A stretch of DNA of 64,000 nt. It comes from Diabrotica undecimpunctata. Lineage: Eukaryota; Arthropoda; Insecta; Coleoptera; Chrysomelidae. The position numbers were made by a program, and so were the translations under genes. This document shows, in pieces, positions 63,698-64,000 of this stretch; the first letter of the stretch is position 1; each line of letters starts with the position of its first letter. The notes beneath the pieces are model-generated. The model saw only the letters and a program-made list of their open reading frames with translations, was not told where the DNA came from and made no database searches. The stretch is from the NCBI RefSeq assembly GCF_040954645.1, contig NC_092813.1:20333735-20397734 (forward strand), in the 5' to 3' direction.

Positions 63698-64000
63698 CGT
63701 TTTTGAAACAGACCTTTAACTGTGAAGTTGAAAATAACGTATTTGTGTCTGTGTTAAAAGGAAATTATTATCACCGTTGAAAAGAACAGGAACAATTCTA
63801 TAAGAAACCACTACTAATCAAATGTTTATTTTTTTGACACATGTCCGTCTTTGATCTGAAGCCACTTATATGTACATTATATTATTTTAATAAACCCAAC
63901 ATATTTTCGAGGTGATATATTATTTTATAGTACATTACAATAAGTAATAATTAATCAAAAGAATATAAAAATAAGCTTTCTGATGTGTTTATTTTTTGGA
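63698..64000. other. No recognisable gene; window end
   Basis: Copy of about 57567-57869. Cut by the window end. Confidence 0.35.

Larger units (their letters stand above)
58625..64000 (+). repeat. Tandem duplication, unit 2 (runs off window)
   Basis: Direct repeat of 52498 to about 57869. It starts inside the piggyBac C-terminal sequence and lacks the upstream part, so the joint fuses unit-1 end sequence to mid-piggyBac sequence. Confidence 0.95.

Overview
This window is an AT-rich arthropod nuclear genome segment, most likely from an insect. I found no host protein-coding gene, rRNA or tRNA. Nearly everything recognisable is transposable-element DNA: jockey-type, RTE-type and other non-LTR reverse transcriptases, a BEL/Pao element, two copies of one Ty3/gypsy family, a Penelope-like element, DNA transposons of piggyBac and (probably) Sola type, foldback hairpins, a satellite and long (TA)n tracts. 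The mixture is typical of insect genomes; I cannot place the order.

Layout. 1-5 kb: an LTR element running off the left edge on the minus strand, a jockey-type element with an endonuclease but no reverse transcriptase, and a minus-strand jockey relic split by a solo LTR with a 4-bp target duplication. 5-9.5 kb: decayed reverse transcriptases and a mosaic repeat block (A). 9.55-15.4 kb: a BEL/Pao element with two LTRs that look identical, a 5-bp target duplication and a 1497-codon ORF that lacks the catalytic half of integrase. 15.4-25.9 kb: repeat blocks B, C and A again, interrupted by a foldback element and a young RTE fragment, and followed by a decayed Sola-like transposase and a second copy of B. 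Paralogous uninterrupted copies of A and B act as empty sites for three insertions. 25.95-27.34 kb: a small Sola-like transposon with 29-bp terminal inverted repeats, AATT duplications and subterminal repeats.

28.1-48.5 kb: a chain in which each element is bounded by (TA)n: Penelope-like (-), gypsy (-), gypsy (+), an LTR fragment (-) and a non-LTR RT (+). No other sequence lies between them. The plus-strand gypsy copy shows a Gag/Pol layout with a candidate -1 frameshift site. It is broken by a one-base deletion and by loss of the first catalytic Asp of integrase. The minus-strand copy has frameshifts and stops.

48.5-64 kb: a 122-bp satellite, relic RT and piggyBac pieces, then a 6.13-kb direct tandem duplication (52.5-58.6 and 58.6-beyond 64 kb). 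Each unit carries a piggyBac remnant, a 92-bp perfect hairpin, a (TA)n tract and a two-exon, apparently spliced reading frame that resembles the N-terminus of the Sola-like transposases. The two units are almost identical, so either a very recent duplication or an assembly artefact is possible.

All functional statements rest on motifs read by eye; no database search was run.
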